From Pseudopelagicola sp. (lineage in GTDB: Bacteria; Pseudomonadota; Alphaproteobacteria; Rhodobacterales; Rhodobacteraceae), in the NCBI GenBank assembly GCA_026195905.1, contig JAPHRE010000027.1:22109-86108 (forward strand): a DNA stretch of 64,000 nt, read 5' to 3'. The notes beneath the pieces are model-generated. The model saw only the letters and a list, made by a program, of their open reading frames with translations, did not search any database and had not been told where the DNA came from. Positions 26,443-35,809 of this stretch are shown here, piece after piece; positions within the stretch are counted from its first letter, which is position 1; every line of letters starts with the position of its first letter. The position numbers and the translations under genes were made by a program.

Positions 26443-28050
26443 ATGCCCATGACGATCATCCGCCGATATCTTGCAGGAGCAGGGCTTTGCCTTGCGATGA
26501 CGGCAGGGGGATTTGCCATGCCGGCGCAGGCCGAGGTGACGGCCTTCAAACAGGCGGTGGCCGAAGCGGCAGCACGCGACGCGGATATCGCGGGCTTTTA
26601 TCGCGATACGAATTATCAACCGATCTGGACCGGCACCGACGCCGACGACCTCGCCCGGCGACAGGCGCTTCTTAAGGCGATAGAAACGGCGGACGATCAC
26701 GGCCTGCCTGTTGCGCGCTATGATTTTGATAGGCTCTATTCGCAACTGCGGGCGGCCCATACGCCACGGGCGCTTGGCATGGCCGAGGTGGCGCTGTCCA
26801 AGGCATTTTTGTCCTATGCGCGTGACCTTCAGACCGGCGTTTTCGTTCCGACACAGCTCGATGAGGGGATCAAGCGCGAAGCCCCAAGGCGCGACCGGCG
26901 CAGCTATCTGACCAACCTGATTGCCTCCGAACCGAACGGCTATATGCGCAGCCTCGCGCCGCATACCCCCGAATATGTGCGGTTGTTCAAGGAGAAACTT
27001 CGCCTTGAACATATCGCGCTTGCGGGCGGCTGGGGGCCAACGGTCCAGGCCAACAAGCTTGAACCCGGCGATCGCGGCACGGCTGTGATTGCGCTGCGGG
27101 ATCGCTTGGTGGCACTCGACTATCTTCAGCGCAGCGCCACGGCGGAATATGATACGGCGTTGAAAAAAGCCGTTCAGGCGTTTCAGCTTGATCATGGCCT
27201 CGAAGCGGACGGGATTGCCGGAGCTTCGACGATTTCCGAGATCAATCGCTCGCCTGAGGACCGTCTCAAATCCATCATGGTTGCGATGGAGCGTGAGCGT
27301 TGGCTCAACAAACCGCGCGGCGAGCGCCATATCCTTGTCAATCTGACCGATTTTCATGCCCGTATCGTCGACCATGACCGTGTGACCTTCATGACCCGGT
27401 CTGTGATTGGCAAGAACCGTCATGACCAGCGCAGCCCGGAGTTTTCCGATGTCATGGAACATATGGTCATCAACCCGACATGGAATGTGCCGCGCTCAAT
27501 CGCGACCAAAGAATACCTGCCGATGCTTAAACGCAACCCCAACGCGGTCAGCTATCTCAAGCTGATCGACGGGCGGGGGCGCGTCGTCAACCGCGGTGCC
27601 GTCGATTTCAATCAGTTCAGTGCCAAGAGCTTTCCGTTTGACATCAAACAGCCGCCAAGCCCGCGCAATGCCCTTGGTCTTGTGAAGTTCATGTTCCCGA
27701 ACCGCCACAATATCTACCTGCACGACACTCCCTCCAAGAGCTTGTTTGCAAGGGAAGTGCGCGCGTTCAGTCATGGCTGTATCCGCCTGCAGAAGCCCTT
27801 TGAATTTGCCTATAATATTCTTGCGCGTCAGGAGAGCGATCCGAAAGGCTTCTTCCACAGCACGCTCAAGACGGGGCGGGAAACGCAGGTTGACCTGGAT
27901 CAGCCCATCCCGGTGCATATCATTTACCGCACCGCGTTCACCAATGCGAAGGGGCCGGTGCAGTATCGCCGCGACATTTACGGGCGTGATGCCAAGATCT
28001 GGCAGGCGATGGTGAATGAAGGGGTGGTCTTGCGCTCTGTTCAAGGGTAA
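26443..28050 (+). CDS. L,D-transpeptidase (YcbB/LdtD-like)
   Basis: A 535-residue periplasmic enzyme that forms 3-3 peptidoglycan cross-links. It has an N-terminal signal (about 1-30, AGLCLAMTAGGFAMPAQA), an alpha-helical region, a peptidoglycan-binding domain around residues 205-270 (LEPGDRGTAVIALRDRL...VQAFQLDHGLEADGIAG) and a YkuD catalytic domain with HDTPSK and SHGCIRL; catalytic Cys is C446. Length and order match the large LdtD group. Start ATG 26443 (MPMTIIRRY) is chosen because it gives the export signal; an upstream ATG-like start at 26365 adds a non-signal extension. Followed after 27 bases by the lpxD-like gene. Confidence 0.92.
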   Translation: MPMTIIRRYLAGAGLCLAMTAGGFAMPAQAEVTAFKQAVAEAAARDADIAGFYRDTNYQPIWTGTDADDLARRQALLKAIETADDHGLPVARYDFDRLYSQLRAAHTPRALGMAEVALSKAFLSYARDLQTGVFVPTQLDEGIKREAPRRDRRSYLTNLIASEPNGYMRSLAPHTPEYVRLFKEKLRLEHIALAGGWGPTVQANKLEPGDRGTAVIALRDRLVALDYLQRSATAEYDTALKKAVQAFQLDHGLEADGIAGASTISEINRSPEDRLKSIMVAMERERWLNKPRGERHILVNLTDFHARIVDHDRVTFMTRSVIGKNRHDQRSPEFSDVMEHMVINPTWNVPRSIATKEYLPMLKRNPNAVSYLKLIDGRGRVVNRGAVDFNQFSAKSFPFDIKQPPSPRNALGLVKFMFPNRHNIYLHDTPSKSLFAREVRAFSHGCIRLQKPFEFAYNILARQESDPKGFFHSTLKTGRETQVDLDQPIPVHIIYRTAFTNAKGPVQYRRDIYGRDAKIWQAMVNEGVVLRSVQG

Positions 28051-28077
28051 ATATTGCCCGCAATTCGCGGGGGACAC

Positions 28078-29169
28078 ATGGCCCATACTATCCAGCAGAT
28101 TGCCGACGCCATCGGGGCGGAGGCCTTTGGAAATACAAACCTTACGGTAAATCAGGTCGCGGAGCCCGCTATGGCGGGGCCGGACGATCTCGCCCTTGTC
28201 ACCAATCCCAAATATGCTGAGGGGCTTGGCGCGGGGGAGGCGCGCGCTGCAATGCTCTGGCCCGGCGCAGATTGGCAGGCGCTTGGTCTTGAGGCTGCGA
28301 TGACCTCGCCGCGTGGCCGCTTTGCTATGGCGGGCCTGTCCAAAATGATGGACCCCGGCCAGCATTTTGGCGACGGCATTCACCCAAGCGCCATCATCGA
28401 CCCCAGCGCCGAGATTGCCGAGGGCGTTGCGATTGGCCCTCTGACCTATGTGGGGCCACGGGCCCGTATCGGCGTAGGCAGCGTGATCGGCCCGCATTGC
28501 GTGATCGGTGCGGATGTGACCTTGGGCGAGGGAGCCTCTCTGCGCGAGATGGTGTCGATTGGCGCCCGCGCGACCATTGGCACAGGGTTTATCGCCCAAC
28601 CGGGCGTGCGCATTGCCTCGGACGGCTTTTCCTTTGTGACCCCCGAGAAATCCGGGGTCGAGGCCGCGCGCGAGACGCTTGGCGATCAAGGCGAGGTCCG
28701 ATCACAGGCCTGGGCGCGGATTCATAGCCTTGGCTCGGTCACGATTGGCAATGATGTGGAGATCGGTGCCAATAGCTGTATCGACTGTGGCACGATCCGC
28801 GACACACGGATCGGCAATGGTGTGAAGCTCGATAATCTTGTGCACATCGCCCATAATGTCGAAATTGGCGATGACACGCTTCTCGCCGGACAGGTTGGGA
28901 TTGCTGGATCAACCAAGATTGGCCGCAACGTGGTCATGGGCGGGCAATGTGGTGTGACCGACAATACGACCGTGGGCGACAATGTGATCGCGGGCGGTGC
29001 GACCAAGATGATGTCAAAAGTGCCTGCTGGCCGTGTCGTCCTCGGGTCTCCGGCTGTGAAGATGGAGACACATTTGGAGATGTATAAGGGTCTTCGGCGT
29101 CTACCGCGTCTTCTCAAGGACGTGGCGGCACTGCAAAAAATCGTTTCCAAGTTCGAGACGAAAGACTAA
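28078..29169 (+). CDS. lpxD: LpxD-like UDP-3-O-acylglucosamine N-acyltransferase
   Basis: A 363-residue left-handed beta-helix acyltransferase. The N-terminal uridine-binding domain is followed by a long hexapeptide-repeat region (IGxxV units from about residue 115) with the catalytic His H259 in [12 protein letters not shown], equivalent to E. coli H239, and a C-terminal helix. It transfers a 3-hydroxyacyl group from acyl carrier protein to the UDP-sugar in lipid A synthesis. Unusually it is not next to lpxA/fabZ but forms a unit with an acyl carrier protein and a ketosynthase, so it may be a second, specialised copy. Start ATG 28078 follows GGGGGAC. Confidence 0.85.
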   Translation: MAHTIQQIADAIGAEAFGNTNLTVNQVAEPAMAGPDDLALVTNPKYAEGLGAGEARAAMLWPGADWQALGLEAAMTSPRGRFAMAGLSKMMDPGQHFGDGIHPSAIIDPSAEIAEGVAIGPLTYVGPRARIGVGSVIGPHCVIGADVTLGEGASLREMVSIGARATIGTGFIAQPGVRIASDGFSFVTPEKSGVEAARETLGDQGEVRSQAWARIHSLGSVTIGNDVEIGANSCIDCGTIRDTRIGNGVKLDNLVHIAHNVEIGDDTLLAGQVGIAGSTKIGRNVVMGGQCGVTDNTTVGDNVIAGGATKMMSKVPAGRVVLGSPAVKMETHLEMYKGLRRLPRLLKDVAALQKIVSKFETKD

Positions 29170-29200
29170 ATGACAGCCAGAATTGGCGAAAGGAAGACAA

Positions 29201-29458
29201 ATGAGCGTCAAGGACAAGGTGATCGAAATTATCGCTGAACAGGCTGTTCTCGATCCTTCGGACGTGACCATGCAGAGCACGCTTGAGGGTCTCGGCATTG
29301 ATAGCCTTGGCCTCGTCGAGAGCATTTTCGCAATCGAAGAGGCATTCGATATTTCGGTGCCGTTCAATGCCAATGATCCAAGCGAGAGCGACTTTGATAT
29401 TTCCTCGGTGGCCTCTATTGTGGCCGGGATCGAGAAACTCATTGCAGACCAATCGTGA
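29201..29458 (+). CDS. Acyl carrier protein
   Basis: An 85-residue acidic carrier protein. S35 in GIDSLG is the phosphopantetheine attachment site. It differs from housekeeping AcpP, which has DSLDxVE; here GLVESIFAIEEAFDISVPF follows. The ATG at 29201 follows AAAGGAAG. Placed 31 bases behind lpxD and 28 bases before a ketosynthase, it is probably a dedicated carrier for those enzymes rather than the general AcpP. Confidence 0.9.
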   Translation: MSVKDKVIEIIAEQAVLDPSDVTMQSTLEGLGIDSLGLVESIFAIEEAFDISVPFNANDPSESDFDISSVASIVAGIEKLIADQS

Positions 29459-29486
29459 CACCTAACCTATATGCGGAGGGGATAGG

Positions 29487-30695
29487 ATGAAACGGGTCGT
29501 TATTACCGGGGCGGGGACGATCAACGCCCTTGGCCATAATGTGCCGGAAACTCTCGAGGCGATGCGCGAAGGGCGTTGTGGCATTGGGGCCTTGGACGTG
29601 CGCGACGTTGACCGATTGGCGATCAAGATCGGCGGTCAGGTGCACGGGTTCGAGAGCGAAGGCCTCTTTAACCGTCAACAAATCGCACTTTATGACCGCT
29701 TTACCCAGTTCGCCCTAGTGGCGGCGCGGGAAGCGATCGGGCAGGCCGGGCTGAGCTTTTCCGGCGATCTCGCGGCGCGTTGTGGTGTGGTTCTTGGAAC
29801 CTCGGGCGGCGGGATGCAGACCCTCGATGAAAATTATCGCACGGTCTATGAGGACGGCAAGAACCGTGTGCATCCGTTCGTGGTGCCCAAGCTGATGAAT
29901 AACGCGGCTGCAAGCCATGTCTCGATGGAGTTCAACCTCAAAGGGCCAAGTTTTACCGTTGCGACGGCCTGTGCATCCTCGAACCATGCGATGAGCCAGG
30001 CCTTTCAACTTGTGCGCTCCGGTGCCGCGCCCGTGATGATCACTGGCGGAACGGAGTCGATGCTTTGTTTCGGCGGAATCAAGGCGTGGGAAGGTTTGCG
30101 GGTCATGTCCAAAGACGCCTGTCGTCCATTTTCTGCTAACCGAAACGGCATGGTGCAGGGCGAAGGGGCCGGGGTTTTCGTCTTTGAGGATTACGATCAT
30201 GCCCATGCGCGCGGTGCCGATATCCTTGCCGAGGTGGTTGGCTTTGCCATGACCTCGGATGCGTCGGATATCGTGATGCCTTCAAAACAGGGGGCTGCGC
30301 GCGCCATCGCCGGTGCGCTGAACGATGGGCGGATCAATCCCGAGGACGTCGGTTATATCAATGCGCATGGGACCGGCACGGCGGCCAACGACAAGACCGA
30401 ATGTGCGGCGGTGGCCGATGTTTTCGGTCAGCACGCGGATGAGTTGATGATTTCCTCAACCAAATCCATGCACGGCCATCTTATTGGCGGTACTGGGGCG
30501 GTTGAGTTATTGGCCTGTATCATGGCGTTGCGCGATGGGGTCATCGCGCCGACAATCGGATATGAAGAGCCAGACCCGGAGTGCGCGCTTGACGTTGTGC
30601 CCAACGAGGCGCGCGAGGCGAAAATTGATGTCGCTCTTTCTAACGCGTTTGCCTTTGGCGGTTTGAACGCGGTGATGGCCTTACGCAAGGTTTAA
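29487..30695 (+). CDS. Beta-ketoacyl-ACP synthase (FabF-like)
   Basis: A 402-residue condensing enzyme extending acyl chains on a carrier protein. The catalytic Cys-His-His set is C162 (ACASSNHA), H294 (NAHGTGTAAND) and H331 with K326 (KSMHGHLIGGTGA). The last motif deviates from the usual KSxxGHxxGAAG with GGTG. It follows the dedicated acyl carrier protein, so the pair may make or remodel the acyl chain that the LpxD-like enzyme uses; this is inference. A terminator follows. Confidence 0.93.
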   Translation: MKRVVITGAGTINALGHNVPETLEAMREGRCGIGALDVRDVDRLAIKIGGQVHGFESEGLFNRQQIALYDRFTQFALVAAREAIGQAGLSFSGDLAARCGVVLGTSGGGMQTLDENYRTVYEDGKNRVHPFVVPKLMNNAAASHVSMEFNLKGPSFTVATACASSNHAMSQAFQLVRSGAAPVMITGGTESMLCFGGIKAWEGLRVMSKDACRPFSANRNGMVQGEGAGVFVFEDYDHAHARGADILAEVVGFAMTSDASDIVMPSKQGAARAIAGALNDGRINPEDVGYINAHGTGTAANDKTECAAVADVFGQHADELMISSTKSMHGHLIGGTGAVELLACIMALRDGVIAPTIGYEEPDPECALDVVPNEAREAKIDVALSNAFAFGGLNAVMALRKV

Positions 30696-30714
30696 CACAG
30701 CGCAAAAACGCAAA

Positions 30715-30742
30715 ACGCCGCCTCATTGAGGCGGCGTCTTTA
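30715..30742. terminator. Intrinsic terminator
   Basis: ACGCCGCCTC (30715-30724) pairs with GAGGCGGCGT (30728-30737), loop ATT, tail CTTTAT. It serves the ketosynthase gene and, with AAAA on the left side, the converging IalB gene. Confidence 0.8.
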
Positions 30743-30758
30743 TCCAAAGCAAGTCATC

Positions 30759-31346
30759 TTAGTTTGCTTGCGGCGGCGTGGCTTTCTCAAAGGCTTCCTT
30801 GAGACCGTCAAGATTCATTTCGACGCTTACAACCTGATCTGCGGCAAGTGCAGGCACGAGCGACACTGTGGCGGTTTCGCCGTTCTGGAACGCCTGTAGT
30901 TCGATTGGCGACATGAACATACGCGCCACACAGCCCGCCTCGTAGCAAAGCTGGAAGGGAACGCGCTGTGCAAGAACGCCATCAATGGCGACCGACAGTT
31001 GAGCGGTCAAAAGCGTATTGAGCGGGGCAATAAACGTTGCACCACCGGCGGCAGGTGCGCCTTCAGGCAGGCGATACATCGTCATTTCGATGACTGGTGT
31101 TCCTTCCTGATCGGTGAGGAGCTGATACATGCGGCAAGGGCGCGGCTCGGGGCCTTGTTTGGAGCATTGCAAATCCCATGCACCGATTTTCTCGGAGGTG
31201 AATTCCTCCTTGGGTGCGGTGATCGGAGCGGCCGGTTTGCCCTCCATCAAGGAGCCGTCAGAAAGCGATCCGACCTGCGCCGAAATCGGCGCGGCCATAG
31301 CAAGCATTGCGGCGGCAAAAAGAGGTGTGGATAGCTTGGACATCAC
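30759..31346 (-). CDS. Invasion-associated locus B (IalB) family protein
   Basis: A 195-residue periplasmic protein with a signal peptide (MMSKLSTPLFAAAMLAMAAPISA) and an IalB domain. The typical core is present: GAWDLQCSK, PCRMYQLLTDQEGTPVIEMTMYRLP and PFQLCYEAGCVARMFMSP, with two Cys pairs. IalB was named in Bartonella, but homologues are common in free-living alphaproteobacteria, where the function is unknown. Two adjacent Met codons (31346 and 31343) are equally possible starts. Confidence 0.87.
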   Translation of the reverse strand: MMSKLSTPLFAAAMLAMAAPISAQVGSLSDGSLMEGKPAAPITAPKEEFTSEKIGAWDLQCSKQGPEPRPCRMYQLLTDQEGTPVIEMTMYRLPEGAPAAGGATFIAPLNTLLTAQLSVAIDGVLAQRVPFQLCYEAGCVARMFMSPIELQAFQNGETATVSLVPALAADQVVSVEMNLDGLKEAFEKATPPQAN

Positions 31347-31628
31347 ATGTTCCCGTCTGTGTATTTGCGGTTATGGCTTTCGCTTATCATGCCTCAGACG
31401 CCTTGTCAGTCAAAGCTCGTTGCGAAAGAGGCACGAGGGGCGGTTTTTCGCCTTGGCGGGCGCGTTTTTTGGGGAGAACGGTATCGGCAAAATAGAAGAA
31501 GGAGCCATATGGCTCCCTCTCCGTACACTCCCCGTCGGACTGGCCGACTTATTTTCTGCGCTAACGCTACGAAGATTCATGCAACCCGTCAACAGAAAAA
31601 AATGCATTACTTTCCACATGTTTAGCGC
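31347..31628. other. Gene-free region with a 16-base palindrome
   Basis: No convincing gene in this A/T-richer gap upstream of IalB. It contains the IalB promoter region and GGAGCCATATGGCTCC at 31501-31516, a perfect palindrome. Read on the minus strand the palindrome is followed by TTCTTCTATTTT, so it could be a weak terminator for leftward RNA, or an operator. Confidence 0.4.
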
Positions 31629-31660
31629 AAAAAAAGGGCCGCCCTGATACGGGGCGGCCT
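31629..31660 (-). terminator. Strong leftward intrinsic terminator with no gene in front of it
   Basis: On the minus strand the stem GGCCGCCC/GGGCGGCC (31652-31659 with 31637-31644) with a 7-base loop is followed by CTTTTTTT (A-run 31629-31635). No minus-strand gene lies to the right, where the HerA-like gene points the other way, so it may end a small RNA (see findings). Confidence 0.7.
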
Positions 31661-31773
31661 AGTCTAACAGGGAGGAAAACCGTTCTATCCGCTTCGCGAT
31701 GCATCATGAACAAAATCAATACTGGCACGAGGGGGTTAACAATGTATTTTCAAGACGTGCGTGTGGTTTTTGA

Positions 31774-33330
31774 ATGAGGAAATGGCCTTTGGAAGATGCA
31801 ATATTTGTTGGCGGCGGCGGAGATAATTACGGCACCAAGCAGGGGTTGAAGCTCAAATACGCCAATCGCCACGGGCTTGTCGCCGGTGCCACAGGGACGG
31901 GCAAGACCGTCACGCTACAAATCCTCGCAGAGGGGTTCTCAAACGCCGGTGTTCCGGTATTCCTTTCGGATGTCAAAGGCGATCTCTCGGGGCTGGCGGA
32001 TGCCGGAAGCGAGACGTTCAAACTTCATCAGGCCTTTCAGGACCGCGCAGACACAATCGGCTTTGATGACTATGAATACGCAAGCGCGCCAGTGACCTTC
32101 TGGGATCTGTTTGGCGAGCAAGGGCATCCGATTCGCACGACCGTGTCCGAGATGGGACCGCTCTTGCTATCGCGGCTTATGGAATTGACTGAGGCGCAGG
32201 AAGGCATTCTGAATATCGCTTTTCGCCTTGCCGACGAAGAAGGCTTCCCGCTGCTTGACCTCAAAGACCTTCAGGCCTTGCTGGTCTGGGTGGGCGAGAA
32301 CAAGGACGCGCTTTCGCTGCGGTATGGCAACGTATCGGTGTCGTCGATTGGCGCCATCCAACGCCGGCTTCTTGTGCTTGAAAATCAGGGCGGGGCCAAG
32401 CTCTTTGGGGAACCTGCGCTCGAACTTGCAGATGTGATGCGCACCGATCCCAATGGGCGGGGGCGGATCAATATTCTTGCCTCTGACAAGCTCATGGGGG
32501 CGCCGCGCCTTTATGCGACTTTCCTGCTTTGGCTCTTGTCGGAGCTTTTTGAAGAACTGCCAGAGGTGGGCGACCCGGACAGGCCGCGGCTCGTCTTCTT
32601 CTTTGATGAGGCGCATCTGCTCTTTGATGGCGCGCCCAAAGCCCTTGTGGACAAGGTCGAACAGGTGGCGCGCCTTATCCGCTCCAAGGGCGTTGGCGTT
32701 TATTTCGTGACCCAGAACCCCGATGACATTCCCGAGGATATCCTGGGGCAGCTTGGCAACCGCATCCAACACGCCCTGCGCGCCTTTACGGCGCGGGATC
32801 GTCGGGCGTTGCGCATGGCCTCTGAGACCTACCGCGAGAACCCGCGCTTTGATACCGAAACGGCGATCCGCGAAGTTGGGGTTGGTGAGGCGGTGACGTC
32901 GTTGCTGATCAAGAAAGGAATTCCGGGCATGGTGGAACGGACCTTGATCCGCCCGCCCGCATCGCGCCTCGGTCCGATTGATCCTGCGCGGCGCAAAGAG
33001 ATTATCGCAACCTCGCCGGTTGCCGGGAAATATGAGGCGCTGAAGGACCGCCGCTCGGCCTATGAAATGCTGAAAGAACGGGCAGAGAAAGCGGCAAAAG
33101 AGGCCGCCGAGGCCGAAGCACGCGAAGAGAGCATGGCGCCCGCCGCGCGCGACTATAGCGCCGGGCGCCGCTATTCCGGCACCCGTGTCGCGCGCTCGAC
33201 ATCGCGCAACACCCGCCGGGGTGATAGCTTTGGCGAGGCGATGGGCAAAATGGTGATGAAGGAATTGACCGGAACCACCGGGCGCAAGATCGTGCGCGGC
33301 CTTTTGGGCGGGTTGTTCCGGGGGCGGTGA
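31774..33330 (+). CDS. HerA-like helicase/ATPase (DUF853)
   Basis: A 518-residue P-loop ATPase of the HerA/FtsK superfamily, DUF853 branch (E. coli YjgR-like). Walker A is GATGTGKT at about 38-45 (HGLVAGATGTGKTVTLQIL) and Walker B is LVFFFDEAHLLF near residue 275; a sensor region DIPEDILGQLGNRIQHALRAF follows. The C-terminus has a helical, Ala/Glu-rich segment and an Arg/Ser-rich stretch. No function is proven; DNA pumping or translocation is inferred from the fold. ATG 31774 lacks an obvious strong Shine-Dalgarno site. Confidence 0.9.
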   Translation: MRKWPLEDAIFVGGGGDNYGTKQGLKLKYANRHGLVAGATGTGKTVTLQILAEGFSNAGVPVFLSDVKGDLSGLADAGSETFKLHQAFQDRADTIGFDDYEYASAPVTFWDLFGEQGHPIRTTVSEMGPLLLSRLMELTEAQEGILNIAFRLADEEGFPLLDLKDLQALLVWVGENKDALSLRYGNVSVSSIGAIQRRLLVLENQGGAKLFGEPALELADVMRTDPNGRGRINILASDKLMGAPRLYATFLLWLLSELFEELPEVGDPDRPRLVFFFDEAHLLFDGAPKALVDKVEQVARLIRSKGVGVYFVTQNPDDIPEDILGQLGNRIQHALRAFTARDRRALRMASETYRENPRFDTETAIREVGVGEAVTSLLIKKGIPGMVERTLIRPPASRLGPIDPARRKEIIATSPVAGKYEALKDRRSAYEMLKERAEKAAKEAAEAEAREESMAPAARDYSAGRRYSGTRVARSTSRNTRRGDSFGEAMGKMVMKELTGTTGRKIVRGLLGGLFRGR

Positions 33331-33348
33331 TTTTGACACCCAATGACG

Positions 33349-33379
33349 AAAAAGCCCGCTCGGTTGAGCGGGCTTTTTT
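33349..33379. terminator. Bidirectional intrinsic terminator
   Basis: AAAGCCCGCTC (33351-33361) pairs with GAGCGGGCTTT (33366-33376), loop GGTT, A-run before and T-run after. It is shared by the converging HerA-like gene and livM. Confidence 0.9.
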
Positions 33380-33397
33380 ATGTCATCTGGGATGTCT

Positions 33398-34699
33398 CTA
33401 TTTTTCCGGGATCAAGCCGCGTGGGCTAAATCGCAGGACAAGCAGAAGGATCACCCCCATAGTCAGCAGGCGCATATGCGCGGCGCTATCAATGAGGTGA
33501 TTGCGCAGGGCGTTGTCCTCGGCCATGCCAGAGGTCACGAATTCCATCGCCCAATGGCCCAGTGGTTCAACCATCACCCAAAGCCACCAGATCAAGAACC
33601 CGCCAAGCACCGCGCCGAGGTTGTTGCCCGACCCGCCAACAATCACCATCACCCAGATCAGGAAGGTAAAGCGTAGCGGCTGATAGGTGCCCGGTGTGAG
33701 CTGCCCGTCAAGCGTCGTAAGCATCGCCCCGGCAATCCCGCAGACCGCCGAGCCGAGCACGAAAATCTGCAAGTGGCGGCGCGTGACGTTCTTGCCCATC
33801 GCCGCTGCGGCAACTTCGTTGTCGCGGATGGCGCGCATCATTCGGCCCCAAGGGCTTTTGAGCGCAGCTTGTGCCATGATGAAAATAACGACCAACACTA
33901 TGGTAAAGAGCACCGAATACCCGAGTTTGACGAAGAGCGTCGAAGCCGTCACCGGATCAAGCCCAAACCCTTCGGCGTTTTTGACAAAATTGGCGCTGTT
34001 TTGCAGGTCGATCTCATAAGGCACCGGGCGGGGCAGGCCGTTGACGTTCTTGACGCCTCTGCCAAGCCAGTCTTCGTTTTTCATCACCGCAATAATGATT
34101 TCGGCAATGCCAAGCGTCGCAATCGCAAGATAGTCCGAACGCAGGCCAAGGGCTGTCTTGCCGATCAACCAGGCCGCACCTGCCGCCAATAGCCCGCCCA
34201 TAGGCCAAGACAGCAGCACAGGCAGGCCGAGACCGCCAAGATAGCCCGTCCCGGCCGGGTTGACCGCTTCGATCGCATCAACAGCGGGATCAAAAACTGC
34301 GCGGTAAATGAAAAACCCCACAATCAGGAAGAGCGGCAGGCCAATAAGCCGCGCTCGTCCTTTAAGGCGTTTGTTGAGGAAGACCGCCGCAACGATGGTC
34401 GCGGCCCCGATTGCAAGACCGAGCAGGACGCGCAAGCCGCCAGCCGCCCATGCCTCGCCTACGGGGGGCATCGACGTAAGAACAACGGCAAGCCCGCCAA
34501 GCGCGACAAAGCCCATCACACCAACGTTGAACAGGCCCGCAAAGCCCCATTGCAGGTTTACGCCAAGCGCCATGATGGCCGATATCAGGCCCATGTTGAG
34601 GATAAACAGCGCGCTGTTCCAGCTCTGCACAAACCCTGTGCCAATGATGAGAAGCGCCATAAGGGCGAAGAGAAGGGTATTTTTGACCGTATCGCTCAT
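33398..34699 (-). CDS. livM: Branched-chain amino acid ABC permease LivM
   Basis: A 433-residue inner-membrane permease subunit with about nine or ten hydrophobic segments; the first is LLFALMALLIIGTGFVQSW and the family core is MALGVNLQWGFAGLFNVGVMGFVALGG. An EAA-like loop is seen as ALKSPWGRMMRAIRDNEVAAAAMGKNV. It is longer than E. coli LivM because of an extra segment around residues 100-165. Start overlaps the livH stop by four bases. Last gene of the liv cluster. Confidence 0.94.
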   Translation of the reverse strand: MSDTVKNTLLFALMALLIIGTGFVQSWNSALFILNMGLISAIMALGVNLQWGFAGLFNVGVMGFVALGGLAVVLTSMPPVGEAWAAGGLRVLLGLAIGAATIVAAVFLNKRLKGRARLIGLPLFLIVGFFIYRAVFDPAVDAIEAVNPAGTGYLGGLGLPVLLSWPMGGLLAAGAAWLIGKTALGLRSDYLAIATLGIAEIIIAVMKNEDWLGRGVKNVNGLPRPVPYEIDLQNSANFVKNAEGFGLDPVTASTLFVKLGYSVLFTIVLVVIFIMAQAALKSPWGRMMRAIRDNEVAAAAMGKNVTRRHLQIFVLGSAVCGIAGAMLTTLDGQLTPGTYQPLRFTFLIWVMVIVGGSGNNLGAVLGGFLIWWLWVMVEPLGHWAMEFVTSGMAEDNALRNHLIDSAAHMRLLTMGVILLLVLRFSPRGLIPEK

Positions 34700-35715
34700 A
34701 CCGATTTCCCCTTGAAAATGCCGGTGGGCTTGAACAGGAGCACAACGATCAGGATCACGAAGCTCACCGCGAATTTATAGTCCGTGCTCAGAAGCTGGAC
34801 GAGCCCATCCGGCTCGAGCGACTCTGGCATCCAATAGGTCAGAACCTTCTTCCAGGCATAGGTGATCATCACCTCTGAAAACGCAACGATATAGCCACCG
34901 GCAATCGCCCCAAGCGGGCTACCAAGACCGCCAACAATGGCCGAAGCAAAGATCGGCAGCAGAAGCATAAAGTAAACGAAGGGTTTGAAGGTCTTGTCGA
35001 GGCCATAAAGCGTTCCGGCAATGGCCGTCAGGGCGGCGACGATCATCCACGTATACATCACGACCCGTTCGGGATTGATCCCCGACAGAAGCGCAAGATC
35101 CTCATTGTCGGAATAGGCGCGCATGGATTTGCCCGTGCGCGTGCGATTCATGAACCAGAACAAGGCAATAACGCAGATCACGGCAACAACAACGGTAAGC
35201 CCTTGCGTCGTCTTGATCGCAAGCCCTTCGCGCAGGCCGGTCATTTGCTTGAACTCCCGCACCGAGATGATGAAACGTTCCCCGTCGAGGAATTTTTGGT
35301 CATTCGGTCCGATGATAAACCGCACGACGCCGTTCATGACGAACATGACCCCCATTGACACAATCACAAGGATCACAGGTTTGGCCTTTTGGGTGCGATA
35401 GAACCGATACACCATCCTGTCAGTAATCAATACAAGCGCCATAGTGCCAAGGATCGCAAAGGGCAGGGCAAGAAGCGCGGTCGGCAGTGGACCAAGGCTA
35501 AGCCCCATCCCCTGAAACCACCACGTCACAAGCACCGCGACCATCGCACCAAAGGCCATTGTGTCGCCATGTGCAAAGTTGGAAAACCGCAAGATCCCGT
35601 AAATCAACGTCACACCAAGAGCGCCAAGCGCAAGCTGGCTGCCGTAGGCGATTGCAGGGATCAGTACGAAGTTGGAAAGGGCCACAAAGCCGTTCAAAAA
35701 GTCCATCAAGCCCAC
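34696..35715 (-). CDS. livH: Branched-chain amino acid ABC permease LivH
   Basis: A 339-residue permease subunit, partner of LivM. Core motif LALGALGVTLIYGILRFSNFAHGD and the EAA-like loop TRTGKSMRAYSDNEDLALLSGINPERVV are clear, with about eight hydrophobic segments. Met1 and Met4 are both possible starts. Between it and livF lies a secreted hypothetical gene, so the liv cluster is interrupted but probably still one transcript. Confidence 0.94.
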   Translation of the reverse strand: MGLMDFLNGFVALSNFVLIPAIAYGSQLALGALGVTLIYGILRFSNFAHGDTMAFGAMVAVLVTWWFQGMGLSLGPLPTALLALPFAILGTMALVLITDRMVYRFYRTQKAKPVILVIVSMGVMFVMNGVVRFIIGPNDQKFLDGERFIISVREFKQMTGLREGLAIKTTQGLTVVVAVICVIALFWFMNRTRTGKSMRAYSDNEDLALLSGINPERVVMYTWMIVAALTAIAGTLYGLDKTFKPFVYFMLLLPIFASAIVGGLGSPLGAIAGGYIVAFSEVMITYAWKKVLTYWMPESLEPDGLVQLLSTDYKFAVSFVILIVVLLFKPTGIFKGKSV

Positions 35716-35809
35716 CTTGTTGGTGATTGGGTTGGTGATTGGGTCAGTGTTTGTTTCGGGGCAAAGCCGCGCTGCGCAGGGTGCAGCAGGTCAGTGTTGA
35801 GGGCGCGCA

